DNA of 34,585 bases, taken from assembly GCA_023375785.1 (NCBI GenBank), contig SZWC01000093.1, forward strand, positions 1 to 34,585, in the 5' to 3' direction. Source of the DNA: Penium margaritaceum. Lineage: Eukaryota; Streptophyta; Zygnematophyceae; Desmidiales; Peniaceae. Below are positions 1-12,453 of this stretch, piece by piece (the stretch's first letter is position 1; each line of letters opens with the position of its first letter). A program made the position numbers and the translations under genes. The notes beneath the pieces were generated by a model, which was given only the letters and a program-made list of their open reading frames with translations, searched no databases and was not told where the DNA came from.

Positions 1-186
1 AGCCACATGCAACCACTCACAACCACTCACAACCACTCGCAACCACTCACAACCACTTGCAACCACTCGCAACCACTCGTAACAACTCGCAACCACTCGT
101 AACCATTCGCAACCACTCCCAACCACTCGCAACCACTTGTAACCACTCGTAACCACTCGCAACCACTTGCAACCACTCACAACCAC

Positions 187-600
187 TTGCTACCACTGGC
201 AACTACTCGCACTTGCAACCACTCGGGACCACTCGCGGCCACTTGTAACCACTCGCCGCCACTCACAATCACTAGAACCACTCGCAACCAATCGCAGCCA
301 CTTACAACCACTTGCAAGCACTTGCAACCACTCGCAACCACTCGTAACCACTCGCAACCACTTGCAACTACTCACAACCACTCGCAACCACTTGCAACCA
401 CCCACAACCACTCGCAACCACTCGCAACTGCTTGCCACTACTTGAAACCATATGCAACCACTCGCACCCACTCACAACCACTCGCAACCACACAAAACCA
501 CTCCCCACCTCTCGCAACCACTTGCAACCACTCACAACCACTCACCTCCACTCGCAACCACTCGCAACAACTCGCAACCACTCGCAAGCACTCGCAATGA
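187..600 (+). repeat. Irregular decamer block, copy A of a dispersed duplication
   Basis: This block of decamer variants carries shared landmarks in order: an interrupted CTCGCACTTGCAACC, a CACAATCACTAGAACC variant, AGCCACTTACAACCAC followed by a CAAGCACTTGC unit, an ACACAAAACCACTCCC unit, and a CAAGCACTCGCAATGACT end. The same ordered landmarks occur at about 4590-5090, so the two blocks are diverged copies of one ancestral segment. They flank the homogeneous 50-bp array. Similarity was judged by eye; boundaries are approximate. Confidence 0.75.
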
Positions 601-620
601 CTAGCAACCACTCACAACCA

Positions 621-3600
621 CTCGCAACCACTTACAACCACTCGCAACCACTTGAAACCACTCGCAACCACTCGCAACCACTTACAACCACTCGCAACCA
701 CTTGAAACCACTCGCAACCACTCGCAACCACTTACAACCACTCGCAACCACTTGAAACCACTCGCAACCACTCGCAACCACTTACAACCACTCGCAACCA
801 CTTGAAACCACTCGCAACCACTCGCAACCACTTACAACCACTCGCAACCACTTGAAACCACTCGCAACCACTCGCAACCACTTACAACCACTCGCAACCA
901 CTTGAAACCACTCGCAACCACTCGCAACCACTTACAACCACTCGCAACCACTTGAAACCACTCGCAACCACTCGCAACCACTTACAACCACTCGCAACCA
1001 CTTGAAACCACTCGCAACCACTCGCAACCACTTACAACCACTCGCAACCACTTGAAACCACTCGCAACCACTCGCAACCACTTACAACCACTCGCAACCA
1101 CTTGAAACCACTCGCAACCACTCGCAACCACTTACAACCACTCGCAACCACTTGAAACCACTCGCAACCACTCGCAACCACTTACAACCACTCGCAACCA
1201 CTTGAAACCACTCGCAACCACTCGCAACCACTTACAACCACTCGCAACCACTTGAAACCACTCGCAACCACTCGCAACCACTTACAACCACTCGCAACCA
1301 CTTGAAACCACTCGCAACCACTCGCAACCACTTACAACCACTCGCAACCACTTGAAACCACTCGCAACCACTCGCAACCACTTACAACCACTCGCAACCA
1401 CTTGAAACCACTCGCAACCACTCGCAACCACTTACAACCACTCGCAACCACTTGAAACCACTCGCAACCACTCGCAACCACTTACAACCACTCGCAACCA
1501 CTTGAAACCACTCGCAACCACTCGCAACCACTTACAACCACTCGCAACCACTTGAAACCACTCGCAACCACTCGCAACCACTTACAACCACTCGCAACCA
1601 CTTGAAACCACTCGCAACCACTCGCAACCACTTACAACCACTCGCAACCACTTGAAACCACTCGCAACCACTCGCAACCACTTACAACCACTCGCAACCA
1701 CTTGAAACCACTCGCAACCACTCGCAACCACTTACAACCACTCGCAACCACTTGAAACCACTCGCAACCACTCGCAACCACTTACAACCACTCGCAACCA
1801 CTTGAAACCACTCGCAACCACTCGCAACCACTTACAACCACTCGCAACCACTTGAAACCACTCGCAACCACTCGCAACCACTTACAACCACTCGCAACCA
1901 CTTGAAACCACTCGCAACCACTCGCAACCACTTACAACCACTCGCAACCACTTGAAACCACTCGCAACCACTCGCAACCACTTACAACCACTCGCAACCA
2001 CTTGAAACCACTCGCAACCACTCGCAACCACTTACAACCACTCGCAACCACTTGAAACCACTCGCAACCACTCGCAACCACTTACAACCACTCGCAACCA
2101 CTTGAAACCACTCGCAACCACTCGCAACCACTTACAACCACTCGCAACCACTTGAAACCACTCGCAACCACTCGCAACCACTTACAACCACTCGCAACCA
2201 CTTGAAACCACTCGCAACCACTCGCAACCACTTACAACCACTCGCAACCACTTGAAACCACTCGCAACCACTCGCAACCACTTACAACCACTCGCAACCA
2301 CTTGAAACCACTCGCAACCACTCGCAACCACTTACAACCACTCGCAACCACTTGAAACCACTCGCAACCACTCGCAACCACTTACAACCACTCGCAACCA
2401 CTTGAAACCACTCGCAACCACTCGCAACCACTTACAACCACTCGCAACCACTTGAAACCACTCGCAACCACTCGCAACCACTTACAACCACTCGCAACCA
2501 CTTGAAACCACTCGCAACCACTCGCAACCACTTACAACCACTCGCAACCACTTGAAACCACTCGCAACCACTCGCAACCACTTACAACCACTCGCAACCA
2601 CTTGAAACCACTCGCAACCACTCGCAACCACTTACAACCACTCGCAACCACTTGAAACCACTCGCAACCACTCGCAACCACTTACAACCACTCGCAACCA
2701 CTTGAAACCACTCGCAACCACTCGCAACCACTTACAACCACTCGCAACCACTTGAAACCACTCGCAACCACTCGCAACCACTTACAACCACTCGCAACCA
2801 CTTGAAACCACTCGCAACCACTCGCAACCACTTACAACCACTCGCAACCACTTGAAACCACTCGCAACCACTCGCAACCACTTACAACCACTCGCAACCA
2901 CTTGAAACCACTCGCAACCACTCGCAACCACTTACAACCACTCGCAACCACTTGAAACCACTCGCAACCACTCGCAACCACTTACAACCACTCGCAACCA
3001 CTTGAAACCACTCGCAACCACTCGCAACCACTTACAACCACTCGCAACCACTTGAAACCACTCGCAACCACTCGCAACCACTTACAACCACTCGCAACCA
3101 CTTGAAACCACTCGCAACCACTCGCAACCACTTACAACCACTCGCAACCACTTGAAACCACTCGCAACCACTCGCAACCACTTACAACCACTCGCAACCA
3201 CTTGAAACCACTCGCAACCACTCGCAACCACTTACAACCACTCGCAACCACTTGAAACCACTCGCAACCACTCGCAACCACTTACAACCACTCGCAACCA
3301 CTTGAAACCACTCGCAACCACTCGCAACCACTTACAACCACTCGCAACCACTTGAAACCACTCGCAACCACTCGCAACCACTTACAACCACTCGCAACCA
3401 CTTGAAACCACTCGCAACCACTCGCAACCACTTACAACCACTCGCAACCACTTGAAACCACTCGCAACCACTCGCAACCACTTACAACCACTCGCAACCA
3501 CTTGAAACCACTCGCAACCACTCGCAACCACTTACAACCACTCGCAACCACTTGAAACCACTCGCAACCACTCGCAACCACTTACAACCACTCGCAACCA

Positions 3601-4430
3601 CTTGAAACCACTCGCAACCACTCGCAACCACTTACAACCACTCGCAACCACTTGAAACCACTCGCAACCACTCGCAACCACTTACAACCACTCGCAACCA
3701 CTTGAAACCACTCGCAACCACTCGCAACCACTTACAACCACTCGCAACCACTTGAAACCACTCGCAACCACTCGCAACCACTTACAACCACTCGCAACCA
3801 CTTGAAACCACTCGCAACCACTCGCAACCACTTACAACCACTCGCAACCACTTGAAACCACTCGCAACCACTCGCAACCACTTACAACCACTCGCAACCA
3901 CTTGAAACCACTCGCAACCACTCGCAACCACTTACAACCACTCGCAACCACTTGAAACCACTCGCAACCACTCGCAACCACTTACAACCACTCGCAACCA
4001 CTTGAAACCACTCGCAACCACTCGCAACCACTTACAACCACTCGCAACCACTTGAAACCACTCGCAACCACTCGCAACCACTTACAACCACTCGCAACCA
4101 CTTGAAACCACTCGCAACCACTCGCAACCACTTACAACCACTCGCAACCACTTGAAACCACTCGCAACCACTCGCAACCACTTACAACCACTCGCAACCA
4201 CTTGAAACCACTCGCAACCACTCGCAACCACTTACAACCACTCGCAACCACTTGAAACCACTCGCAACCACTCGCAACCACTTACAACCACTCGCAACCA
4301 CTTGAAACCACTCGCAACCACTCGCAACCACTTACAACCACTCGCAACCACTTGAAACCACTCGCAACCACTCGCAACCACTTACAACCACTCGCAACCA
4401 CTTGAAACCACTCGCAACCACTCGCAACCA
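621..4430 (+). repeat. 50-bp higher-order repeat, about 76 near-identical copies
   Basis: Five decamers (two CTCGCAACCA, then CTTACAACCA, CTCGCAACCA, CTTGAAACCA) form a 50-bp unit. The marker decamer CTTGAAACCA recurs every 50 bp from 651 to 4401, giving 76 occurrences. I see no substitution between copies over about 3.8 kb, in sharp contrast to the degenerate decamers on both sides. That implies very recent amplification or homogenisation, or a copy number set by the assembler. The TGA inside TTGAAA breaks open frames, so this part has no long ORF. Confidence 0.96.
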
Positions 4431-4589
4431 CTTGCAACCACTCACAACCACTCGCAACCACTCACAACCACTTGCAACCACTCGCAACCACTCGTAATCA
4501 CTCGCAACCACTCGTAACCACTCGCAACCACTCTCTACCACTCCCAACCACTTGCAACAAATCGCAACCACTCGCAACCACTCGCAACC

Positions 4590-5090
4590 AATCACAACCA
4601 CTTGCAACCACTGGCAACCACTCGCACTTGCAACCCCTCGGAACCACTCGCAGCCACTTGCAACCACTCGCAACCACTCACAATCACTAGAACCGCTCCC
4701 AACCAGTCTCAGCCACTTACAACCACTGGCAAGCACTTGCAACCACTCGCAACCACTCGTAACCACTCGCCACCACTTGCAACTACTCACAACCACTCCC
4801 AACCACTCGCAACCACTTGCAACCACACACAACCACTCGCAATGACTCGCAACCGCTTGCCACCACCCGCAACTATACGCAACCACTCGCACCCACTCAC
4901 AACCACTCGCAACCACACAAAACCACTCCCAACCTCTTACAACGACTTCCAACCACTCCCAACCACTGGCAACCACTCGCAACCACTCACAACCACTCGC
5001 AACCACTCGCGACCACTTGCAACCACTCGTAAACACTCGCAACCACTCGTAACCACTCGCAAGCACTCGCAATGACTCGCAACGACTCAC
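4590..5090 (+). repeat. Irregular decamer block, copy B of a dispersed duplication
   Basis: This is the diverged partner of the block at 187-600, sharing its ordered variant decamers (the CTCGCACTTGCAACC interruption, CACAATCACTAGAACC, AGCCACTTACAACCACTGG, ACACAAAACCACTCCC and CAAGCACTCGCAATGACT). It lies immediately to the right of the 50-bp array and runs into the 369-bp higher-order repeat. Boundaries are approximate. Confidence 0.75.
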
Positions 5091-6315
5091 AACCACTTGT
5101 AACTACTTGCAATCACTCGCAACCACTTGCTACCACTCGCAACCACTCGCAACCACTCGCGACCACTCGCAACCACTCGTAACCACTCGTAACCACTCGC
5201 AACCACTCGTAACCATTCGCAACCACTCCCAGCCACTTGCAACCACACCAACCACTCGCAACCACTCACAACAACTTGCAACCACTTGCAACCACTCGGA
5301 AATACTCGTAACCACTCGCAACCACTTGCAACCATTCGCACCCACTCGCAACCACTCGCAACTACTTGCAACCACTCACAACCACTTGTAACCACTCGCA
5401 ACCACTCGCAACCACTCGTAACCACTCGCAAGCACTCGCAATGACTCGCAACGACTCACAACCACTTGTAACTACTTGCAATCACTCGCAACCACTTGCT
5501 ACCACTCGCAACCACTCGCAACCACTCGCGACCACTCGCAACCACTCGTAACCACTCGTAACCACTCGCAACCACTCGTAACCATTCGCAACCACTCCCA
5601 GCCACTTGCAACCACACCAACCACTCGCAACCACTCACAACAACTTGCAACCACTTGCAACCACTCGGAAATACTCGTAACCACTCGCAACCACTTGCAA
5701 CCATTCGCACCCACTCGCAACCACTCGCAACTACTTGCAACCACTCACAACCACTTGTAACCACTCGCAACCACTCGCAACCACTCGTAACCACTCGCAA
5801 GCACTCGCAATGACTCGCAACGACTCACAACCACTTGTAACTACTTGCAATCACTCGCAACCACTTGCTACCACTCGCAACCACTCGCAACCACTCGCGA
5901 CCACTCGCAACCACTCGTAACCACTCGTAACCACTCGCAACCACTCGTAACCATTCGCAACCACTCCCAGCCACTTGCAACCACACCAACCACTCGCAAC
6001 CACTCACAACAACTTGCAACCACTTGCAACCACTCGGAAATACTCGTAACCACTCGCAACCACTTGCAACCATTCGCACCCACTCGCAACCACTCGCAAC
6101 TACTTGCAACCACTCACAACCACTTGTAACCACTCGCAACCACTCGCAACCACTCGTAACCACTCGCAAGCACTCGCAATGACTCGCAACGACTCACAAC
6201 CACTTGTAACTACTTGCAATCACTCGCAACCACTTGCTACCACTCGCAACCACTCGCAACCACTCGCGACCACTCGCAACCACTCGTAACCACTCGTAAC
6301 CACTCGCAACCACTC
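5040..6315 (+). repeat. 369-bp higher-order repeat, about 3.3 copies
   Basis: A block of about 37 decamer-like units repeats with a 369-bp period: landmarks at 5107, 5476, 5845 and 6214 are identical. The non-multiple-of-ten length comes from a shortened unit (CCACACCAACCACTCG) in each copy. The first three copies look identical by eye, giving identical translated frames; the fourth is truncated at about 6315 and grades into irregular decamers. This is a second, independent amplification within the same array. Confidence 0.93.
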
Positions 6316-7574
6316 GCAACCGCTCGCAATCACTTCCAACCACTCGCAACCACTTGCAACCACTTACAACCACCCGCAAGCACTCGCAACCACTCACAAC
6401 CACTCGCAACCACTCGCGACCACTCGCAACCACTCGCAACCACTCGCAACGACTCGCAACCACTCGCGACTACTCGCAACCACTTGTAACCTCTCGCAAC
6501 CACTCGCAACCACTCACAACCACTTGCAGCCACTCGCAACCACTCACAACCACTCGCAACCATTTGCAACAACTAACAACCACCCACAACCACTCACACC
6601 CACTCGCAACTACTCGCAACCACTCGCAACTACACGCAACCACTCGCAACGACTAGGAACCACTTGCAATCACTTGCAACCACTCACAACCACTCGAAAC
6701 CACTTGCAACCACTCGCAACCAATCGCAATAACTTGCAACCACTTGCAACCACTCGCAACCATGCGCAATCACTCGTAACCACTCGCAACAACTCGCAAC
6801 CACTTGCAACCACTAACAACCACTGACCACCACTCGCAACCCCTCACAACCACTTGCAACCACTCGCAACCATGCGCAATCACTCGCAACCACTCGCAAC
6901 CACTTGCAGCCACTCGCAATCACTCGCAACCACTCACAACCATTGGCAACCACTCACAACCACTTGCAATCACTCGCAATATCTCGCAACCACTTGCAAC
7001 CACTCGCAACCACTCGCAATCACTCGCAACCACTCGCAACCACTTGCAACCACTTGCAACCACTCGCAACCACTCGCAATCACTCGCAACCACTCGCAAC
7101 CACTTGCAACCACTTGCAACCACTCGCAACCACTCGCAACCACTTGCAACCACTCCCAACCACTCGCAACCACTCGCAACCACACAAAACCAATCGCAAC
7201 CACTTGCAACCACTCGCAACCACGCGCAACCACACGCAACCACTCGCAACCACTCGTGACCACTCGCAACCACTCGCAACCACTCGCAACCACTCGAAAC
7301 CACTCGCATCCACTCGTAACCACTCACGACCACTCGCAACCACTTGCAACCAATCGCAACCACTAGTAACCACTCCCCATTAGCAACCACTCGCAACAAC
7401 TTGCAACCACTCGCAACCACTCGCAACCACTCGCAACAACTCGTAACCACTCGCAGCCACTCACAACCACTCGCAACCATTTGCAACCACTTGCAACCAC
7501 TCACAACCACTTGCAACCACTCACAAGCACTTGTAACCACTCCCAACCACTTGCAACCACTCGCAACCACTCAC
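6316..7574 (+). repeat. Irregular decamer array with local short duplications
   Basis: Degenerate decamers continue here. A roughly 70-bp pattern (CTCGCAATCACTCGC plus paired CTTGCAACCA units) repeats at about 6960-7140. A short disruption, ACTCCCCATTAGCAACC, sits at about 7372-7388. The last recognisable decamers are at 7555-7574, followed directly by the 190-bp satellite. No gene is seen. Confidence 0.9.
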
Positions 7575-9342
7575 AGCCACGGTCAGAGTGTCAAATCACA
7601 CTGCAGATGTACTAGGCCTGATCTTGCAGGTTCAAACAAGGTAGAAAACAGGTGGCTCGGTGTGGCTATTGTGCGCAATGTCTTGACAAAGTTGGCATGT
7701 GCCACTGACCATGAACACAAAGTTTACCAAGTGACTTTAACTTATACGAATCGTAACATGCGTCAGCCACGGTGAGAGTGCCCAATCACATCGCACATCT
7801 AATATGCATGACCTTGCAGGTATAAACAAGGTAAAAAACCGGTGGCTTGGCACAGCTTTTGTTCGCAATGCCTTGACAAAGTTTGCGTATGCCACTGACC
7901 ATGACCACGAAGTTTACCAAGTACCTTAAACGGCTATGAATCATAAAACGAGTCAGCCACGGTCAGAGTGTCCAATCACAGTGCAGATATACTGGGTATG
8001 AACTTACAGGTATAAACATGGTAGAATACTGGTGACTGGGTGTGGCTATTGTGCGCAATGCCTTGACAAAGTTGGCATGTGCCACTGACCACGACCACCA
8101 AGTTTACCAAGTGACTTTAACTTCTACGAACCGTAACACGAGTCACCCACGGTCAGAGTGTCCAATAACAGTGCAGATTTACTATGCATGATCTTGCTGG
8201 TATGAACAAGGTAGAATACTTGTGGCTCAGTGTGGCTATTGTGCGGAATGCCTTGACAAAGTTGGCATGTACCACTGACCATGACCACAAAGTTTACCAA
8301 ATACCTTACACGGCTATGAATCATAACACGAGTCACCCACGGTCAGAGTGTCCAGTCACAGTGCAGATATACAGGGCATGACCTTGCTGGTATAAACAAG
8401 GTAGAATTCTGGTGGCTCGGTGTGGCTATTGTGCGCAACGCCTTAAGAAAGTTGGCATGTGCCACTGACCCTGACCAAAAATGTTACCGAGTGACTTTTA
8501 CTTCTATTGATCATAACACAAGTCAGCCGCGGTCAGAGTATCCAATCACAGTGCAGATGTACTAGGCATGATCGTGCAGGTACAAACAAGGTAGAATACT
8601 GGTGGCTCGGTGTGGCTATAGTGCGCAATGCCTGGACAAAGTTGGCATGCGCCACTGACCATGACCACACATGTATCCAAGTGAATTTTACTTCTATTGA
8701 TCATAACACAAGTCAGCCACGGTCAGAGTGTCCAATCACAGTGCAGATATACTGGGCATGATCTTGCAGGTACAAACAAGATAGAATACTAGTGGCTCGG
8801 TGTGGCTATTGTGCACAATGCCTTGAGAAAGTTGGCATGTGCCACTGACCATGACCAAAAATGTATCCAAGTGACTTTTACTTCTATTGATAATAACACA
8901 AGTCAGCCACGGTCAGAGTGTCCAATATCAGTGCAGATATACTGGGCATGACCTTGCAGGTATAAACAAGGTAGAATACTGGTGGATCGGTGTCGCTATT
9001 GTGCGCAATGCCTTGACAAAGTTGGCATAAACCACTGACCATGACCACAAAGTTTACCAAGTGAATTTAACTTCTACAAACCGTAACACGAGTCAGCCAC
9101 ATTCAGAGTGTCCAATCACAGCGCACATCTAATACGCATGACCTTGCAGGTATAAACAAGGTAAAAAACCGGTGGCTTGGCATGGCTATTGTGCGCAATG
9201 CATAGACAAGGTTGGCTTGTGCCACTGACCATGACCACAAAGTTTACCAAGTACCTTAAACTTCTACGAATCATAACACGAGTCAGCCACGGTCAGAGTG
9301 CCCAATCACAGTGCTGAGATACAGTGCATGATCTTGCAGGTA

Positions 9343-9756
9343 TAAACAAGGTAGAATACTGGTGGCTCGGTGTGGCTATTGTGCGCAATGCCTTGACAAA
9401 GTTGGCATGTGCCACTGACCATGACCACAAAGTTTACCAAGTGACTTTAATTTCTACGAATCGTAACACGTGTTAGCCACGATCAGAGTACCTAATCACA
9501 GTGCACATGTACTTGGTATGATCTTGCCGGTGTAAACAAGGTAGAATACTGGTGGCTCGGTGTGGCTATTGTGCGCAATGCCTTGACAAAGTTGGCATGT
9601 GCCACTGACCATGACCACAAAGTTTACCAAGTGACTTTAATTTCTACGAATCGTAACACGTGTTAGCCACGATCAGAGTACCTAATCACAGTGCACATGT
9701 ACTTGGTATGATCTTGCCGGTGTAAACAAGGTAGAATACTGGTGGCCTTCTGTGGC
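9343..9756 (+). repeat. Recent tandem duplication of one satellite monomer
   Basis: Sequence from 9343 matches that from 9533 at an offset of exactly 190 bp, with no difference seen until about 9756. Diagnostic shared variants include CGTGTTAGCCACGATCAG and CTTGGTATGATCTTGCCGG, which are absent elsewhere. This is a single-monomer duplication young enough to have no visible divergence. Confidence 0.9.
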
Positions 9757-11739
9757 TATTCTGCGTAATGCCTTGACAAAGTTGGCATGTGCCACTGACC
9801 ATGACCACAAAGTTCACCAAGTACCTGAAACAGCTATGAATCATAACACGAGTCAGCCACGGTCAGAGTGTCCAATCACAATGCAGATATACTGGGTATG
9901 ACCTTGTAGATATAAAAAGGGTAGAATAATGGTGGCTTGGTGTGACTATTGTGCGCAATGCCTTGACAAAGTTGGCATGTGCCACTGACCATGACCACAA
10001 ATGTATCCAAGTGACTTTTACTTCTAATGATCATAACACAAGTCAGTTACGGTCAGAGTCTCCAATCACAATGCACCTCTAATGTGCATGACCTTGCAGG
10101 TATAAACAAGCTAAAAAACCGGTTGCTTGGCACGGCTATCGTGCGCAATGCCTTGACAGGTTCGCATGTGCCACTGACCATGACCACAAAGTTTACCAAG
10201 TACCTTAAACGGAAATGAATCATAACACGAGTCAGCCACGGTCAGAGTGTCCAATCACAGTGCACATCTAATATGGATGACCTTGTAGGTATGAACAAGG
10301 GAAAAAAACTGGTGTCTTGGCACAGATATTGTGCGCAATGCCTTGTCAAAGTTGGCATGTGCCCCTGACCATGACCAAAAAGTCTACCAAGTGACTTTAA
10401 CTTCTACAATTCGTAAGACGAGTCAGCCACAGTCAGAGTGCCCAATCACAGCACACATCTGGTATACATGACTTTGCAGGAACAAACAAGGTAAAAAACC
10501 GGTGGCTTGGCACGGCTATTGTGCGCAATGCCTTGACAAAGTTGGCATGTGCCACTGACAATGACCACAAAGTTTACCAAGTACCATAAACGGCTATGAA
10601 TCATAACACGAGTCAGCCACAGTCAGAGTATCGAATCACAGTGTAGATGAACTAGGCATGATCGTGCAGGTGCGAACAAGGTAGAATACGGGTGGCTCAG
10701 TTTGGCTATTGTGCGCAATGCCTTGACAAAGTTGGCATGTGCCACTGACCTTGACCACAAATATATCCAAGTGACTTTTACTTCTATTGATCATAACACG
10801 AGTCAGCCGCGGTCAGAGTGTCCATTCACAGTGCAGGTGTACTAGGCATGATCTTGCACGTTCAAAAAAGGTATAATACTGGTGGCTCGGTGTGGCTATT
10901 GTGGGCAATGCCTTGACAAAGTTGGCATGTGCCACTGACCATGACTACAAAGTTTACCAAGTGACTTTAACCTCTACGAATCGTAACACGAGTCAGCCAC
11001 GATCAGAGTGCCCAATCACAACGTACATCTAATATGCATGACATTGCAGGTATTAACAAGGTAAAAAACTGGTGGCTTGGCACGGCTATTGTGCGCAATG
11101 CCTTGACAAATTTGGCATGTGCCACTGCCATGACCACAAAGTTTACCAAGTACATTAAACGGCTATGAATCATAACACGACTCAGCCACGGTCATAGTGT
11201 CCAAATTTAGTGCAGGTATACTTGATATGATCTTCCAGGTTCAAACAAGGTAGAATACTGGTAGATCGGTGTTCCTATTGTGGGTAATGCCTTGACAAAG
11301 GTGGCATGTGCCACTATCCATGACAACAAAGTTTGCCAAATGACCTTAACTTCTACGAATCATAACACGAGTCAGCCACGATCAGAGTGTCCAATCACAG
11401 TGCAGATGTACTAGGCATGATCTTGAATGTGCAAACAAGATAGAATACTCGTGGCTCGGTGTGGCTATTATACACAATGGCTTGACAAAGTTGGCATGTG
11501 CCACTGACCATGACCACAAAGGTATCCAAGTGACTTTTACTTCTATTGATCATAACACGACTCAGCCATGGTCAGAGTTTCCAATGACAGTGCAGATGTA
11601 TTAGGCATGATCTTACAGGTGCAAACAAGGTATAATACCGGTGGCTCGGTGTGGCTATTGTGCGCAATGCCTTGACAAAGTTGGCATGTGCCACTGCCCA
11701 TGACCACCAAGTGTACCAAGTACCTTAAATGACTATGAA

Positions 11740-12453
11740 TCATAACACGAGTCAGCCACGGTCAAAGTACCGAATCACTGTGCAGATATACTGGGCATGA
11801 TCTTGTAGGTGCAAACAAGGTATAATACCGGTAGCTCGGTGTGGCTATTGTGCGCAATGCCTTGACAAAGTTGGCATGTGCCACTGTCCATGACCACAAA
11901 GTTTACCAAGTACATTAAACGGCTATGAATCATAACACGAGGAAGCCACAGTCAGAGTGTCCAATCACATTGCAGATATACTGGGCATGACCTTGCACGT
12001 ATAAACAAGGTAAAAAACCGGTGGCCCGGTGTGGCTATTGCGCGAAATGCCTTGACAAAGTTGGCATGTGCCACTGACCATGACCACAGAGTTTACCAAG
12101 TACCTTAAACGGCTATGAATCATAACACGAGTCAGCCACGGTCAAAGTACCGAATCACTGTGCAGATATACTGGGCATGATCTTGTAGGTGCAAACAAGG
12201 TATAATACCGGTAGCTCGGTGTGGCTATTGTGCGCAATGCCTTGACAAAGTTGGCATGTGCCACTGTCCATGACCACAAAGTTTACCAAGTACATTAAAC
12301 GGCTATGAATCATAACACGAGGAAGCCACAGTCAGAGTGTCCAATCACATTGCAGATATACTGGGCATGACCTTGCACGTATAAACAAGGTAAAAAACCG
12401 GTGGCCCGGTGTGGCTATTGCGCGAAATGCCTTGACAAAGTTGGCATGTGCCA
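11740..12453 (+). repeat. Recent 380-bp (dimer) duplication in the satellite
   Basis: The two-monomer block starting at about 11740 recurs at about 12120, offset 380 bp. Diagnostic variants shared by both copies are GTCAAAGTACCGAATCACTG, TATAATACCGGTAGCTCGG, CACGAGGAAGCCACAGTC and GGCCCGGTGTGGCTATTGCG. The copies look identical until about 12453, where GCCACTGACC becomes GCCAGTGACC. Confidence 0.9.

Larger units (their letters stand above)
1..7574 (+). repeat. C-rich decamer tandem array (left arm)
   Basis: The whole segment is built from a 10-bp unit, consensus CTCGCAACCA, with frequent variants such as CTTGCAACCA, CTCACAACCA, CTCGTAACCA and CTTACAACCA. The plus strand is very C-rich and G-poor, so the array is strongly strand-asymmetric. 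Because 10 is not a multiple of 3, an unmutated array encodes the same decapeptide (LATTRNHSQP) in all three plus frames and WLRVVASGCE in all three minus frames. The long open frames here are therefore by-products of the repeat. The array ends where the 190-bp satellite begins, near a shared AGCCAC at 7575-7580. Listed sub-blocks (50-bp and 369-bp higher-order repeats) lie inside it. No gene is supported. Confidence 0.97.

Noticed and set aside
167-755. Overlapping open frames of 90-140 codons rich in Asn-His-Ser-Gln-Pro
   Set aside because: They arise from the stop-free decamer repeat, overlap on both strands, and have no non-repeat sequence or start context.
4332-7570. Long minus frames encoding Cys-Glu-Trp-Leu-Arg-Val-Val repeats
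   Set aside because: Same cause as above; they recur at the 369-bp period and in all frames.
1-7574. Telomeric or subtelomeric repeat interpretation of the C-rich decamer
   Set aside because: No TTTAGGG, TTAGGG or related telomere motif occurs in tandem; CTCGCAACCA is not a known telomere unit to me.
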